A model generated the notes under the pieces. That model searched no databases, was not told the DNA's origin, and saw only the letters and a list, made by a program, of their open reading frames with translations. Positions 47,047-59,034 of a stretch of DNA of 64,000 nucleotides are shown here, one piece after another. The translations under genes were made by a program, and so were the position numbers. The number at the start of each line of letters is the position of its first letter. Position 1 is the stretch's first letter. Origin of the DNA: Pohlia nutans (lineage: Eukaryota; Streptophyta; Bryopsida; Bryales; Mniaceae); assembly GCA_022496805.1 (NCBI GenBank), contig CM040085.1, positions 22,163,811-22,227,810 on the forward strand, given 5' to 3'.

Positions 47047-48192
47047 TTCGCTTGGGTATGCGAGATCAATGCCCTTTCTGTTTGCTCTGGTTTTCTCGTC
47101 GTGTGTGAGATTCGGCCGGCAACCTTAACTCAATTTCAGGTATTTTATCTTTTCACTAATCTGAAACAAAGGATGACGATTGACAATGATTAAGCCTCAC
47201 TCGCCAACATGAAGAGAGCTGTTGGAAATCAGTTTTGCTCGAGGAAAACCATACTGTAAAGTCATCAGACTTCATGTTTTCTGAATTCAAATGCTACATG
47301 TACTTCTCCGAACCCTCACAGTCTGCAAGATTGTTCCATCCAGTATGTTTGATCCCTGGAACTCCCGGTTGGAGTCGCCTGTGCCTATTGAAAGGTTGCC
47401 AGCTTCATGATGTCTGCTGTCAGAATAGAAAACCCCTTGCACATGACCTCTCAACTATTGTAGTAATCCCTGACAGATCTCCAAGCGGCACTTGACGCTG
47501 ACGTAACTTTTGGCCGCAAGCAAGTCATCCAAAGAGCTCAGCTTCATGTCCGCACTTTCCGATGGTGCAGGGTTCCACCATGCTTTCACTTTCTGGGAAG
47601 ACAATTTCCAGGTACTGTAATCCAGAGAAACCAACAACAATTCTAATCATACTAAAAAAAAGCATGAAAGGAAACCGTTTCCAAACTGTTCAATTGAATT
47701 CAAGGTCTAATCTTCAGAGACTTACTACATCTCAAAATCGTTGTAGGAACGCAAATCGGGAAGAGTTTCATGCTAATCAATCGATACCAAACGCAGTTTC
47801 ACACTTTGTCAACGACAGTAAAATCATTGCGTATTCGGCATTATCAAGTATGGTACGTTTAGTGTTAAGGGTTTAGGCATTGCCCACAACACTCATGAAC
47901 TCCAAGCCCTTGCAACCCTATGATAGAACCAACTCATTTTCCGATCAGTTTCTAAACCCTAGAAGTCAATCAAGCTTGAATGGACATTGGCCAAATCCTT
48001 CTTTGCCAAAGTCACGCGCTGGCTGGCTCCAGCTGAAAGAGAATCCGAAATGCTTCATCTGCCGCAGGGATTCAAAGCAGAAGAAGACCTTGAATAGCAA
48101 GGTCGATTCCTATTCAATCACGCAGGGATTCAAAGCAGACAGACGTGAATGAAGAGAATAGACCTGGTGAATCAAAGAATGTGAGAAAGGGG
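47047..48192. other. Upstream region of the rhomboid-like gene and downstream region of bL12
   Basis: No credible gene. The part next to 47046 probably holds the promoter and leader of the rhomboid-like gene; the part next to 48192 the 3' end of the bL12 transcript. Short direct repeats of gggattcaaagcaga occur at 48066 and 48125. Confidence 0.45.
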
Positions 48193-48741
48193 TCATTCCA
48201 TCAAAGCAGTTGCGCCGACGGATTTCAGTTTCTCGATAATTTGTTCGGCCTCCTCCTTCCCCACGCCGGACTTGAGCACAGTGGGCGCCTTCTCGACGAG
48301 CTCCTTGGCCTCCTTGAGCCCCAAATCCGTGAAGGTGCGCACCTCCTTGATGATCTTAATCTTGGACCCGGCGTCGAATTTCTCCAGCTTCACGTCGAAG
48401 GACGCTTTCTCCACCTTGGCCTCCACGACAGGGACAACAGCACTTGCACTTGCAGCGCTCGGCATCATCATCATCATCCCCGTGCCCATCTCGGACGGCA
48501 ATCCTAGTTTCTTGCGCAATAGCGTGGTGAGATCCGACACCTCGAGCAACGAGAGCGTGGAGATGTCCTCGGCGAGCCTCTGCACGCGCTCGGACGCAGG
48601 CGTCCTGCCCTCGGTTTCGTCATCGGACGAGGACTCGCTGTTCTTCGCTGCTTGGGCGGCGCTGCTGAAAAACCTCAATGGCGTCTGTCCATTTGCCATG
48701 GCAATCCGCCGAATGGATCGACACAGCCACAATTGATTCAT
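48193..48741 (-). CDS. Ribosomal protein bL12 (L7/L12), mitochondrial-type
   Basis: Forms the stalk of the large ribosomal subunit that recruits translation factors. Intronless, 182 residues, ATG at 48741-48739. Residues 1-about 35 (MNQLWLCRSIRRIAMANG, RFFSSAAQAAKN) are basic and Ser-rich with a typical mitochondrial presequence look. An N-terminal dimerisation helix follows (VQRLAEDISTLSLLEVSDL), then a hinge with a Met/Ala run (GMMMMMPSAASAS), and a complete C-terminal domain (EKASFDVKLEKFDA, IKIIKEVRTFTDLGLKEAK, LVEKAPTVLK, VGKEEAEQIIEKLKSVGA). Length fits organelle L12 proteins. Mitochondrial rather than chloroplast is inferred from the presequence and could be wrong. Confidence 0.93.
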   Translation of the reverse strand: MNQLWLCRSIRRIAMANGQTPLRFFSSAAQAAKNSESSSDDETEGRTPASERVQRLAEDISTLSLLEVSDLTTLLRKKLGLPSEMGTGMMMMMPSAASASAVVPVVEAKVEKASFDVKLEKFDAGSKIKIIKEVRTFTDLGLKEAKELVEKAPTVLKSGVGKEEAEQIIEKLKSVGATALME

Positions 48742-49606
48742 GGTAACCGGATTCCTCTCGCACTTCTCCCCGCTCTGTCATGTAACTTACGCGCCACCGG
48801 CCAATTTATCAGAACATCGTCATCGTCCCGAGTAATCTCTCAACACTAAAACCCTTAAACCCTCAGAACGAGCTTCAACCGTGAAATCACAATAAGGAGA
48901 CGCACTTCGAGATCAACGAGTCCAAGAAAGTGATCAATCGGTGGGCCTACTGGAAATTGAATTTCGAAGGATCGCCCTGTTACTTTCCAAGGCGAAACAC
49001 GATTGTGTTAAAAAATGCGAGCAAATGTGCGTGCATTCGGGAGCTAATGAATGAATTCCATGTCGCGGCGGTCCGCCCATGTCCGTCGCCACTGTCCATA
49101 TGCGAACGACTCGTAGATCTGCCTTCAGCGGTTTCGTAGATCCAACTCGCCGAAATACGGAAAAACGGAGTTGGCATAGATTTCAGGTGACCCAAATGGA
49201 GCACAAAATTCAATGACTAAAAATTGTCATGACGACTGACTTGGAAGATCCGGCCCGCCATGCATGGCGACCTAAACCCTAAACCCTAAACCCTGCCCAA
49301 TTCTTCTTGCCATTCTTTTCACTGCCTCACCATTTTTTAATTTTTGGGTGAGTGATCGATGTTGTGACGGTGCCGCTCCGGCGTTTTCTTTTGGGGGTGA
49401 TGAGCAGAATTTGCGATCGATGGTGCAACGGTGCCGCTCCGGCGTTTTCTTTTGGGGGTGATGATCAGAAGTTGCGATCGATGGTGCAACTTGATTATCG
49501 ATGCTCACTTTGTGGAGCTGAGGTTTTGGCACAGACTGCGTCTTTCCACTTAGAACTAGACTAGAGATCATTTATTGTTAGACTTTCCCTGAGCTTTTCG
49601 TTTGTA
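48742..49606. promoter_or_regulatory. Shared upstream region between bL12 (-) and the S1 protein gene (+)
   Basis: The two organelle-translation genes diverge from this 865-bp stretch. It contains a telo-box array (aaaccct x3 at 49271-49294) and a single aaacccttaaaccctc near 48848. A tandem pair of about 60 bp (cggtgccgctccggcg-ttttcttttgggggtgatga) lies at 49367-49402 and 49428-49463. Telo-boxes are common in promoters of plant ribosomal and translation genes. Confidence 0.55.
49271..49294 (+). promoter_or_regulatory. Telo-box array (AAACCCT)3
   Basis: Three consecutive aaaccct units, the plant telomere repeat, in the region between the divergent bL12 and S1-protein genes. Such boxes act with other elements in promoters of translation genes. 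Confidence 0.75.
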
Positions 49607-52600
49607 ATGACGGCCCGCGTTCTTACTCAGGGCCAGGCCCTCTGTCCCCGCGGCGCAAGTCAGTGTCCCAAACCGTTACAATTTCCCGGGGAAATTCTCT
49701 TCCTCAAGCGTGCTGGAACATGTGGAAGATTGGTGGCGAACATCCGATCACAAACCTCCAGATGCTCTGCCAACTACACCGAGCCACCCACGGATGTTCG
49801 AAGTCATGGATTAGGGTTGGAAGCAGTGATAGCATCGAGCAGTGATGTGCGTGTCCCTGTGAACGGAAATGGTGTGGCAAATCATGCTGCTGCAACAAGG
49901 GATGGTTGCCGAGAAGATTTTGCTGCTGCTGCTGCTGCTGCTGCACCGATTGATGAAATTCGGTTGGATGATGAGTTCGACTACTATGTTCCCGTTCCCG
50001 GGCACCGTGTGATAGGGGTGGTGGTTTCCGGCAATTACGCAAAGCTTGATGTGGATATTGGAGCTGCCAAGCTTGGCCACTTGCACGTGCAAGATCTTCT
50101 TCTTCTTGATAAACTTGACATCCATGAGAGTAAATGGATCCTGCCTGACCATGGCGGAGGCCCTGGAACGCCGGGGTCCCTCGGGTGTCCTCATGTTGTG
50201 TATGACGAGCAGGTTTACTCTTATGAAGCTCCTGAGCCCCTTGTTGTTGATGCTGGAACTGTTCTGGAAATGGAAGTGGTAGGGCAAACTGTGAGTGGCA
50301 ATCCTCTCTTGTCGGCACGTCGAGCTGCTCAACGTCTTCAATGGGACCGGGTCATGCAGGTGCTTCTGTCTGCTTCCTCTTCTTTGTTCAGCTTCAGGGT
50401 TTTAGGGTTTAGGGTTTAGGGTTCAGCTTCCTCTTGGTAAACTAACACGATGCAGTGGGTTTTGTGTGGTGGAACAGATCAAAGAAGTGAACGAGCCTTT
50501 TCAAGTGAAAATTATCCATTTTAATAAATCCGGTGTCACAACGACAGTTGAGGTGCACGACTGACCCTCCTGTATATGTTTGATGCTCGAACTACTGTAC
50601 AGTTTGGGAAATTGAGAGACCTGTTTGAGAAGTGATTATTGTTTCCAGTGTTTGCATGATGAGTGGCGTTAATTCGAGGTTTTCAAAAACAAGATCAGTA
50701 CAGTCAATCTTTTTTAATATGCAAAAGAATGAAAATAATTCTTAGTGTTAGAAAACTTACCATTTGGAGGAACTAATGATGCTCGTCATTTAATTTCATT
50801 TTTGACAATTTTTAATGAATGCAACTTATGATTTTAGCCAATCACACTAATCTTGAAATGATAAGAATAGAAAGTGTATTTTTATGGGAGTTTTGAAGAC
50901 AAATAACTTTATTTTTTTTAATAAAGGTCTGATTTCTTTTCTAATTTAAACTCTAGATTATAGCACATCTAAATTTTGCAAGGAATTTTAGGGGTTAGTA
51001 ATGTATCTGTTTGAGTTTCAGTGATCTTCCTATCCCATGTCATGTCATGATCCCGTTCTCTCGATGGTCGAAATGCAAGAGCAAAGCCGGTGAGCTTCAT
51101 AATATTTTTTCTGGGTGCAGGGGCTGCGAGCGTTTTTACCTCTAGCTGAATTTATAAAATACCCTCATGTTGCAGAGGGCGAAAGTCTCGAAGCTTATGT
51201 AAGTGGGTACAGGGCTTTCCTGATTTTGACATTGTGAATGTTTGCACTACGTTTTGGCATCGATTTCTTGGCTACAAGATAGATTTCTAAGTTTCAGTCG
51301 TGTGATCATGATAGGTGGGAAGGACAATATGGGTGACCATTGCTTATGCAAGTGAAATCCGTGGGAGCATTATTCTGAGTGAGAAGGATGCCTGGGTAAG
51401 TTGAATATTTCTTTATGATAGCTCTATTTTTCCTGACCTTTCCAATTTTCATTTATCTTCTTGCCACATTGATGATCATGTAACTCTACGCTCCAGAAAT
51501 CTTTCTGAGTTCTTGGAATGAGCACACTTGATTATCAATGCTAGTGCTATGGTCGAACAGGCAAATAGCATCGAATGTCTATTGTAATCTCCATCAGGGT
51601 CATTGATTTTTCACATCTTGTTTAGGGTTTAGGGTTTAGGGTTTAAGCATTTTAGGGTTTAGGGCTCTTCATTTGCCCTGATGAGCTGTTCCTCTAGCTT
51701 ATTGTTTCGTTACTGACCACGATGTCATTGCAGATCAAACGGAATCTTCAGCTTGGATCTCTTCTCAATGGCACTGTAACCAAAATTTTCAGCTTCGGTG
51801 CTCTTGTTCAGGTCAACGAGACCGACATATGGTATGAGCTTTATTGGTGCCTTCTCTGTTTCTGACGAGTAAAAACTCATGAATGTTACTGTTTTTTAAG
51901 GCAATTCATGAAGCCCTACTGTTAATATGCGTCATGTCCTGATTTGCATATGTGGATGTGCTGTTGGATTCATTTCATTGGTCTTGTTTAGTCGTATAAT
52001 GCACTTCTACTGCCCCATTGTGTACAGGGGATTGATACATATAAGCAACATCGCAGATGGGCGCATTAACCTAGTATCAGACACGTTTGAAGTTGGGGAA
52101 CAAGTCAAAGTGATGCTGGTTAAGTCTCCTGTTCCGGACAAACTTGCCTTCAGGTATGCAGCAGCTCTCATCTTTTAATGCGTTGACGAGGTACTTCACC
52201 TTTGAAGTTGTTTGAATACTAACAATATGGTGAATTGGATATTGTGTGTTGCTCATGCAACAAAATATATGGTAAATACGATTCATCATTTTTAAGCTAT
52301 CATGTCCACACTCTGCTGACTGCAGTATTGATTAAAGTTTCTTTGTTAAATTCTGAGGTTGACTTTCGGGTGCCTGCAGTACTACTATTCTGGAGAGTGA
52401 GCCGGGGCTTATGCTTCGGGATAAAGAGGTACGATTGATTTTCTAGTTGTTGTTACATTGTTGGTGTAAATCGCACTTTTCAAACTCTGGCAGTAATTGA
52501 ATAAATGTAGTTCTAAACAGCATGCCATACTCACTAATTTGGGTTTTCACTCTAGTTAGCGTGGAAAACATTAATACATTAATATCAAAAGAACAATATT

Positions 52601-53072
52601 TCAGTTATATGTATTATTCAAGTTTTCATCAATATTATTATATTCACATGGTAAATTGCATTATTTTCAGTATGGAACAATTTGATAAGAATTCTGTTAA
52701 CTTTAGCTGGCCGTAAATACTGTGAATTCTTGCAAACTTACATAATCCCAGAATGAGCGCGTGAGTTAGTGTTATTAATGCAAGGCGCAGGAATTGTATA
52801 GTGGATGTTATTGTATTCTTTTGTGTTCATAGAATCCTGACATTCGATTTTCCTGGCATTGTTGGTTGAATTTTCAGAGAGTGTTTAGAGAAGCGGAGCA
52901 GACAGCAATAGCACTTCGGGATGAGCATCCGGAATGGATGCAATCAACTGACGATGACAACGCTGAAGATGACGCAGAAGAGACGCCAGTCCCCCAGACA
53001 TTTTCAAAGCCTATCTCAAATTTGGAGTGGATAGAGTTCCCCAACAAAGACGAAGCAACTGGGTCTCATTAG
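49607..53072 (+). CDS. Chloroplast-type S1-domain RNA-binding protein (RLSB-like)
   Basis: Probable RNA-binding translation or mRNA-stability factor of the chloroplast. Exons with GT-AG sites and agreeing phase: 49607-50359, 50478-50552, 51121-51198, 51315-51395, 51734-51831, 52028-52153, 52380-52428, 52878-53072; 484 residues. The N-terminus is basic, Ser/Ala-rich and lacks acidic residues at first, as in transit peptides. An S1-like module begins near residue 130 (GHRVIGVVVSGNYAKLDVDIG), a second spans exons 1-4 (GTVLEMEVVGQTV, GVTTTVEGLRAFLPLAEF), and the third is clearest (GSLLNGTVTKIFSFGALVQV, WGLIHISNIADGRI, VGEQVKVMLVKS). The C-terminus is acidic and lies after RVFREAEQTAIALRDEHPEW. 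The general build resembles Arabidopsis RLSB (rbcL mRNA S1-binding protein); that orthology is from memory of the family and untested. A run of eight Ala is encoded by gctgct repeats near 49920-49943. Confidence 0.87.
50395..50423 (+). repeat. Interstitial telomere-type repeat (TTTAGGG)n in intron 1
   Basis: Three to four tttaggg units 36 bp after the donor site of exon 1 of the S1 gene. A similar block lies at 51624-51663 in intron 4. Confidence 0.85.
51624..51663 (+). repeat. Interstitial telomere-type repeat (TTTAGGG)n in intron 4
   Basis: Four tttaggg-type units, a short gap, then two more. Same orientation as the block in intron 1. Confidence 0.85.
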
Positions 53073-53415
53073 TTCTGCAGTGATTTCAACTGCTTGCTTG
53101 CGTTGTGGACCACAATACCACAGAATCGGTTTGCTCTTTCCTTGTGTTCTCCAGACACCGTCCGTCTGAGTTTCCAAAGTAGATCAGTCTACATTGTTGA
53201 ATGATCTTGTACATGTTGAGATCATTCAATAATTTAAAATCTTTGTAAATATACTGAGAGCATTCATTAAGGTTGAATGTTAATAACTCAAGCAACCTAG
53301 CTGTTGCACATTCTTGCCCCTTTATGGGATGAGGTTTTGACAGAACTTTCTCTTTCTTCTACTGTGCATCCATATTTACGTCTACAGACGCCAAGTGTTA
53401 TCACATTTGACTATC
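53073..53415. other. 3' region of the S1-protein gene
   Basis: No further coding; presumably 3' untranslated sequence and spacer up to the group C element. A small hairpin (tgatcttgtacatg / ttgagatcattcaa) lies near 53201-53230. Confidence 0.4.
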
Positions 53416-54223
53416 TCAACCCTTTAGTGCCCAGGGTGGTTCTGGAGGAACCACAGTTATTTGGGTGATGTTTTCTTAAAACTTTCTCTGTTGAAATTAG
53501 GGATACTACTGATAGTATTCAACTGTATAAATGTAAGCATAGCTTAATGAAACAAGTGTTGGTTAAATCTTGAAGATCGGACCGTTGGATTGGAAGATTA
53601 TAGTATGTCTTGGAACCGTATAATGGACACTCAAAAATGAGATTTTGGAGGGTGTGTGACTTCAAGGTTAAATAGAATTTGGATTAAATTTTCAAAAATG
53701 AAAGTGAAGATGTTCAGCAATGACTTTTACCAACACCTCTTCATTGCAATCTTTCATGTCAAGAACGGACTCATATATAATTATTGTAAATTTTATAAGT
53801 GAGAGTGATTTATCCATGTACGGTTTAGGACAAAATTTATACGTTAAAATTAAGAAAGGAGTTGGTACATTGATCAAGATTGGAATACATACACTAATGG
53901 AACATGAACAAGAGAACACAATCCAAAAAAAAAATACAAGATAACAAACTTCCAAACACAATAAATACCGCACAGTACATGTATTGTATTTGTATGTATT
54001 TGTTGTATTTTCAAGTATTTGCAGTATTTTGGTGTTTTGTACATAGGTATTTGAATATCTAAGAGAGTCAGATTCCAAATTTTCTTTTTGCATCGTCTAC
54101 ATAATCAAAAGTTACACATTTGAACTTCAGACACCGGACTGAGATGGTTCACAAATTTTAAAGCATTTCATTTTCTAGTGATCTAGTGACCACTTAGTGG
54201 TTACCTGGGCACTAAAGGGTTAA
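53416..54223 (+). mobile_element. TTAA element, group C, copy 2 (808 bp)
   Basis: Left flank TCAA (53416-53419), right flank TTAA (54220-54223). Ends ccctttagtgcccaggg and cctgggcactaaaggg are inverted over about 16 bp with one change. Its right TTAA is at the same time the left TTAA of the next element. Confidence 0.85.
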
Positions 54224-54937
54224 CCACTAAACGCCTGGGAGGCGAGAAATTGGCTTTTTGATGTAAATCTCAACTGCTACATGGATGATTTCCATCCAAT
54301 TTTTTTGTGAAGGATTTTTGTTAGTCATGCCACCTCTTCAAGTTAAATTCAGATCATTCAAGCTATTTTTGGATTTTTCATGGGGTCCCAACTACAAAAA
54401 GAGTCATACAAATAGTTCACCGTGTAGTGTATTTTGGTTTTTTTTTTGTTTTTTTTTGTTTAAACTAAATTTAGGCTATGAAAATGAGTTCTATTGCATT
54501 TGAGCTTAATCAACAAAATGAATCTTACTAAGTCTAGTTTCTACTCCACTTTGGATTTTGGAAAACTTTGAAAATTGAGTGTTTTATTGGATTTACAAGT
54601 TTGGTGGGTATTACCATGGTGTAGCAATTTTCTAAATTTAGTTACACAAATGATTTTCGTTTACCGTAATGTTCTTCATTGTAATTTACACCTTTGGTAA
54701 AAAATCGGAAGTTTTGAGTACATTTTGTAGTTGATATGAATTTTCTTTACAATCACTTCAAAAAATCACAATAATTTCAAATTTTCATCAACATTTATGA
54801 AAAATTCATGATTTGTAGACACATGGCTTCATGAACTAAAAATAAAATTGGATACTTATCTTATTTATAGTGGCAAAATTGACTGTGTCATGTAAAGCAT
54901 GATTCCATGGTAATAGGCCTAGGCATTTAGAGGTTAA
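54220..54937 (+). mobile_element. TTAA element, group D, copy 2 (718 bp)
   Basis: TTAA 54220-54223 then ccactaaacgcctgggagg; right end ggcctaggcatttagagg then TTAA 54934-54937. Uninterrupted relative of 33468-34746. Non-coding; the poly-T stretches near 54436-54460 differ in length from copy 1. Confidence 0.85.
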
Positions 54938-55575
54938 TTGTGAGATGAAAATGAGAATGATGAATGTAAAGAGTACATATTTTCTATACAATGAATGAAG
55001 AGAACCAACTTCAAGTTACAAATTGACCGATCAAAATTAACACTGGACTAGTTGCACTTCAAAACCTTAAGAAAAAAAAACCAATAAATTCTTATGAAAA
55101 TTTACACATGTCATATTTTAATTTGTTGAGGCCCCTAAACCAAATATATTGACACATCTAGAGCCTATGATAAAATGATTTCAAAATAGAGGGGACTATC
55201 TCTGGTTCTTCCCAAATCTACCCAAACCCTAATTCTACAAAATTGATGCATGGATAATGCTACTAAACCCCCAAATTTTCTCCTCAACACTTGCTATATG
55301 AGCATGTGAGTGAAATGTGCTTCTCTAGGATATTTAGGAGGGAAATATACTGATTGAAATTGAAATTTTTGATATTTAGTCTTGACAATAAGATTTGCAA
55401 ACAAGGACTCACTTATGTTTCACATCCCAAAAGTTTGATGGAAAGCGTAACAAATAGTAGGCAATGTCTCAATTTTTGTCATGGACTTGGTCCCCAGAAA
55501 GGTCATGGTTTCATTTATTTATTTTTGACCAAAAAATAAAACCAATGTACTGTACAATATCTCTCAAAAGTGGGT
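54938..55575. other. Intergenic, no gene seen
   Basis: AT-rich, no supported frame. Confidence 0.4.
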
Positions 55576-56152
55576 TTAACCCCTAAATGCCTAGAGTCCT
55601 CTCCAAATTCGGCAGTTTTGCAAAGATGCATTATAAAATGCAACCTAGAGGGATATTTTGAACTTGATATATGAATAAAAGTTGTACATTATGAATTTTA
55701 GATTCTATCCATACGGTTAGATCTATGATTGCTATTACCAATAATTTTGTATAAAATTTGAAACGTGAAATTCAAAATTACTTTGTAATTCAATTACAAA
55801 TAAGATATTGACAATCTACGGATAAAATTCTTTGTGATTGGTTGAAATGTAAAACTCTAAGTGTAGTGATTTTTGGAGATTTTTTGATTGCTTAATTTTA
55901 TGAGTTGACTTTTTTTGGAGCATTTTAACACTGAAATCTTCAAAATTTTGGGTGAATCACTACAACATGAAATGAGGCATAAAAATTTCACAAATCATCT
56001 CCTTTCTAATCGGATCACATATGCATGAAGCTAACTTCCCATAGAATCTACAGTAAAAATTCTACATTGCAAAAAGTGCTTGACGGATGAGAATCTACGG
56101 ATGAAATCTGTACATCGTCCAAAAAATGGACGCTTAGGCAGTTAGGGGTTAA
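55576..56152 (+). mobile_element. TTAA element, group B, copy 3 (577 bp)
   Basis: TTAA at 55576-55579 and 56149-56152; ends CCCCTAAATGCCTAGAG and cgcttaggcagttagggg. The best-preserved group B copy; useful as reference for the others. Confidence 0.86.
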
Positions 56153-56674
56153 GGGATGTAAACACAACATTCAAGTCATGAGGTTGTGATTGTTTGGGAA
56201 ACAAAAGAAGCCTACTAGGTCTTGTGTAGAATGTCATAGGCTTTCCGTACACAATTGTACTACTACAAAGAAGTTCATGTATTATTGGGTTAACAAAAAG
56301 TTCTCCAAATAATGGAACAATTTACCAATATTGGAAGTGTTATTCACATTAATCCCTAAAATTCTTTAGTGGTGATTTAGGAAAATATGCAATGATCTAA
56401 GTGGTATTGGACCATGAATTATTTGGATTGATTTTTTTGTGATTTAAAAAAATAGCTTTAAGATCTTGAAAGCTAACTTCATTGAGACTAGTGTGGCCAT
56501 GTCCCGTTGGTCCAGATGTTCTCTATGTTGCACATGTCCTCTGTGCTCCCTGTGTACTTGTGCGTTCCCCATGTATCCATGCGTTCCCATGTTCGTAATG
56601 TTTCTAGTGTTTCCGTGTGTTCTGTGTGTTCTCTGTGCTTTTGCATTTTCTTTTGCTTTATAGAATAATAAATT

Positions 56675-56960
56675 CATAATTTAATTCAATTTATGGTGAC
56701 AAAATTCATTTAAAAATCCATAACATTCACTCTGTACGTCCAAAAACTATGAAACAACCTTTCGTGCACCCCTACTTGTCGAGAGCTTTCCAACAATGCC
56801 AAAATGACATCAAAAACCCCATATTCCATTTTTCATAATTTAATTCAATTTATAGTGACGAAATTTGTTTAAAAATCCATAACTTTAGCACCGTATGTCC
56901 AAACGCCACAAAACCAACTCCATGCACCCATCTTCCTTGAGAGCTTTCCAACGGTACCAA
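56675..56960 (+). repeat. Tandem duplication, unit 159 bp
   Basis: cataatttaattcaatttat begins units at 56675 and 56834; both contain aaaaatccataac, tgtacgtccaaa/cgtatgtccaaa and gagctttccaac. Unit 2 fades near 56960. Moderate divergence. Confidence 0.75.
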
Positions 56961-57798
56961 AAAATACAGTAGCCGGATGCACAGTCAGAGAGATCTCAAC
57001 GTTACAAAACAAAACAAACAACCTTCCTTAATGTATAGATGTATTCAAAGGAAAAACTCAACTTATAATTCATTGAATGTAGGATATTATAATACTCAAA
57101 TCTTGTAGTAAATGTTTTCAGGTCATTTTTCAATTATATTTGATGTCTCCTAAACATTTTATTGCATTTGTGGAAAATTAAGAATTCTTTATAGATGAAA
57201 ACATACACCAACTTTTACATCAACTTAATCAAACATGATTTATTTTAAAAGCTTGAATTAAAGGCCCTTCCAAATTAAGCTAAAAACTAAAAAAAAATGA
57301 AAAAAAATTCAATGTACAAAGAAATGACATCTATTATTAGAAATAATTTTGTGATGTAAAATGAAAAAACAAATCGTTACGGATCGACTATGATCCACAA
57401 ATAAAATTCTCAATTAAATAAATGAAAATACAGATAGATGTACATGTGATAACACAACAAATAAACCCTTGAGAAAATCCCAAAAAATGTGTGAGCTAAG
57501 AGCTCTTCCTTCCAATCATAGAAGAGAGCATACCCATTCAAAAAACGATGCCCCTCTTCACCCAATTCTATTTATTTACACATCCACTAATGCCTATATG
57601 TGTACGTAGGATACTATTAGTATTAAGGATTTCCATCCCTTTACCTTTTGAGGCTTGGCTTGAGGTCCAAAGGATTTATTGCTTGTCTACTCTCAAAGAT
57701 GACTAAGCCCCTTATCCATTTAACTGTTTATTTTATACAATAGTCTTGACCGTCCTTTTCTACTAGAAATTGTTCTAAAAACCATCATCTCTTGCAAT

Positions 57799-58075
57799 CA
57801 AGGCTTGGGTTCAAACTTCAAGCCTAAACGTCATAACCATGTTTCATTCCTCCCAACTAAGGTATGGATTCAAAAGTCATAATTGTATTCATTCATTTCA
57901 ACAAAGGCACAGGGTCTAAAAGTCGTAACAAGATTTCATTCCTTTTAACAAAGGCATGGGTATGAACATCATCACCCTTCTTCATTTTATTTTTCTCGGG
58001 ACATGGGTTCAACAATCACCATTGTGTTTCATTCCCTTGCTCTTAGAACATGGGTTCAAAAATCATAACATATAT
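57799..58075 (+). repeat. Degenerate tandem repeat, unit about 55-62 bp
   Basis: Roughly five units, each with a phrase like aaggcatgggttcaaaaatcataac followed by tttcattcc. Units are diverged, so the array is old. Confidence 0.7.
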
Positions 58076-58538
58076 CACTTTTATAACTTAGCATAATGGT
58101 TAGTTGTACTTGGAAAAGACTTACTCACATCCTACATATGTCATCATATCAGAGTATCTAATTCCTAGGCATTTATCCTTCACATAAAGCTATATAATTT
58201 AGTGTAGTTCTTTAGCTTTTATACCACGTCAACAAACTTGTAATCATGCTCTTTTATACCATGCATTTGCATTTAAAATACACATGAGTAAGCTAGTTAG
58301 ACAACAAAAGAATATTCATGCTGCAAACCTATTTTAGTAATGAAGCAATCAAGAATATTCATTACTAAATTAGGTTTGTAGAGCTTGGTCATACATAACC
58401 TTAACTCCAAAATGAGGCCCATTTTACATTAGGGCCTGATTGTTGGCTGGATACGTCATACGTGGCCGGATACAAACTTTACAAATTTCAACCAATAGGA
58501 TTGCTCAAATTTGGCAAATCGGGCTCAATCGCTTTATA

Positions 58539-58885
58539 TTAACCCTTAAATGTCAAGAGGGCCTGGGCGGGGCAGCCCAGAAGGCATCTAAATTTTCGGA
58601 GGGAAAAAAACAAAAGAAATGCAAAAACGGCTCTGCGGGACACTGCTGGCCAGCACTGTAGCACTGCGGCATCTCAGCTGCCCCAACCTCAAAAACTTGT
58701 TCAATTTCATAACTTTGATTGCTTACCAACGATTCCACAATCTCTCAAATGAGGCGCAAATTTGCAATCTAGATCGCTTTTTCAGTAGCTTTCCAACGCT
58801 TGATTTGGTTGAGAAAATCTACTTTTTTCTTGATTATTCTCTTTTAAATACGCCCATGGGGCTTACCTTGACGTTTAAGGGTTAA
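58539..58885 (+). mobile_element. TTAA element, group H (347 bp)
   Basis: TTAA at 58539-58542 and 58882-58885 with inverted ends CCCTTAAATGTCAAG and CTTGACGTTTAAGGG (15 bp, one mismatch). The interior is unusually GC-rich at its left part (gggcctgggcggggcagccc) and shares nothing obvious with the other groups apart from the ends. Confidence 0.85.
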
Positions 58886-59034
58886 GGTCAGAACCAAACT
58901 TCTCCTCGTCCTTTGTGCCAATCTATGTGACTCAAATTTGGTGCCGAAACTTTGGATTGGCCCAAAAAAATTAGGTTATAGTTTTCTTTGAACCTAAGTG
59001 AACAACTTGCAGCCAAACAACTCAATCTCAAATA

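Larger units (their letters stand above)
56153..58538. other. Intergenic, repeats but no gene seen
   Basis: Apart from the two tandem repeats listed separately, the stretch shows only AT-rich sequence. A pyrimidine-rich segment with repeated tgttc/tgtgct words lies at 56500-56655. A hairpin with arms aaacctattttagtaatgaa and cattactaaattaggttt occupies about 58326-58377. Confidence 0.45.

Noticed and set aside
48272..48736. 154-codon plus-strand frame opposite bL12
   Set aside because: Antisense of a clearly conserved ribosomal protein gene.
49704..50318. 204-codon minus-strand frame opposite S1 exon 1
   Set aside because: Gln/His-rich composition comes from the complement of gct repeats; no domain.
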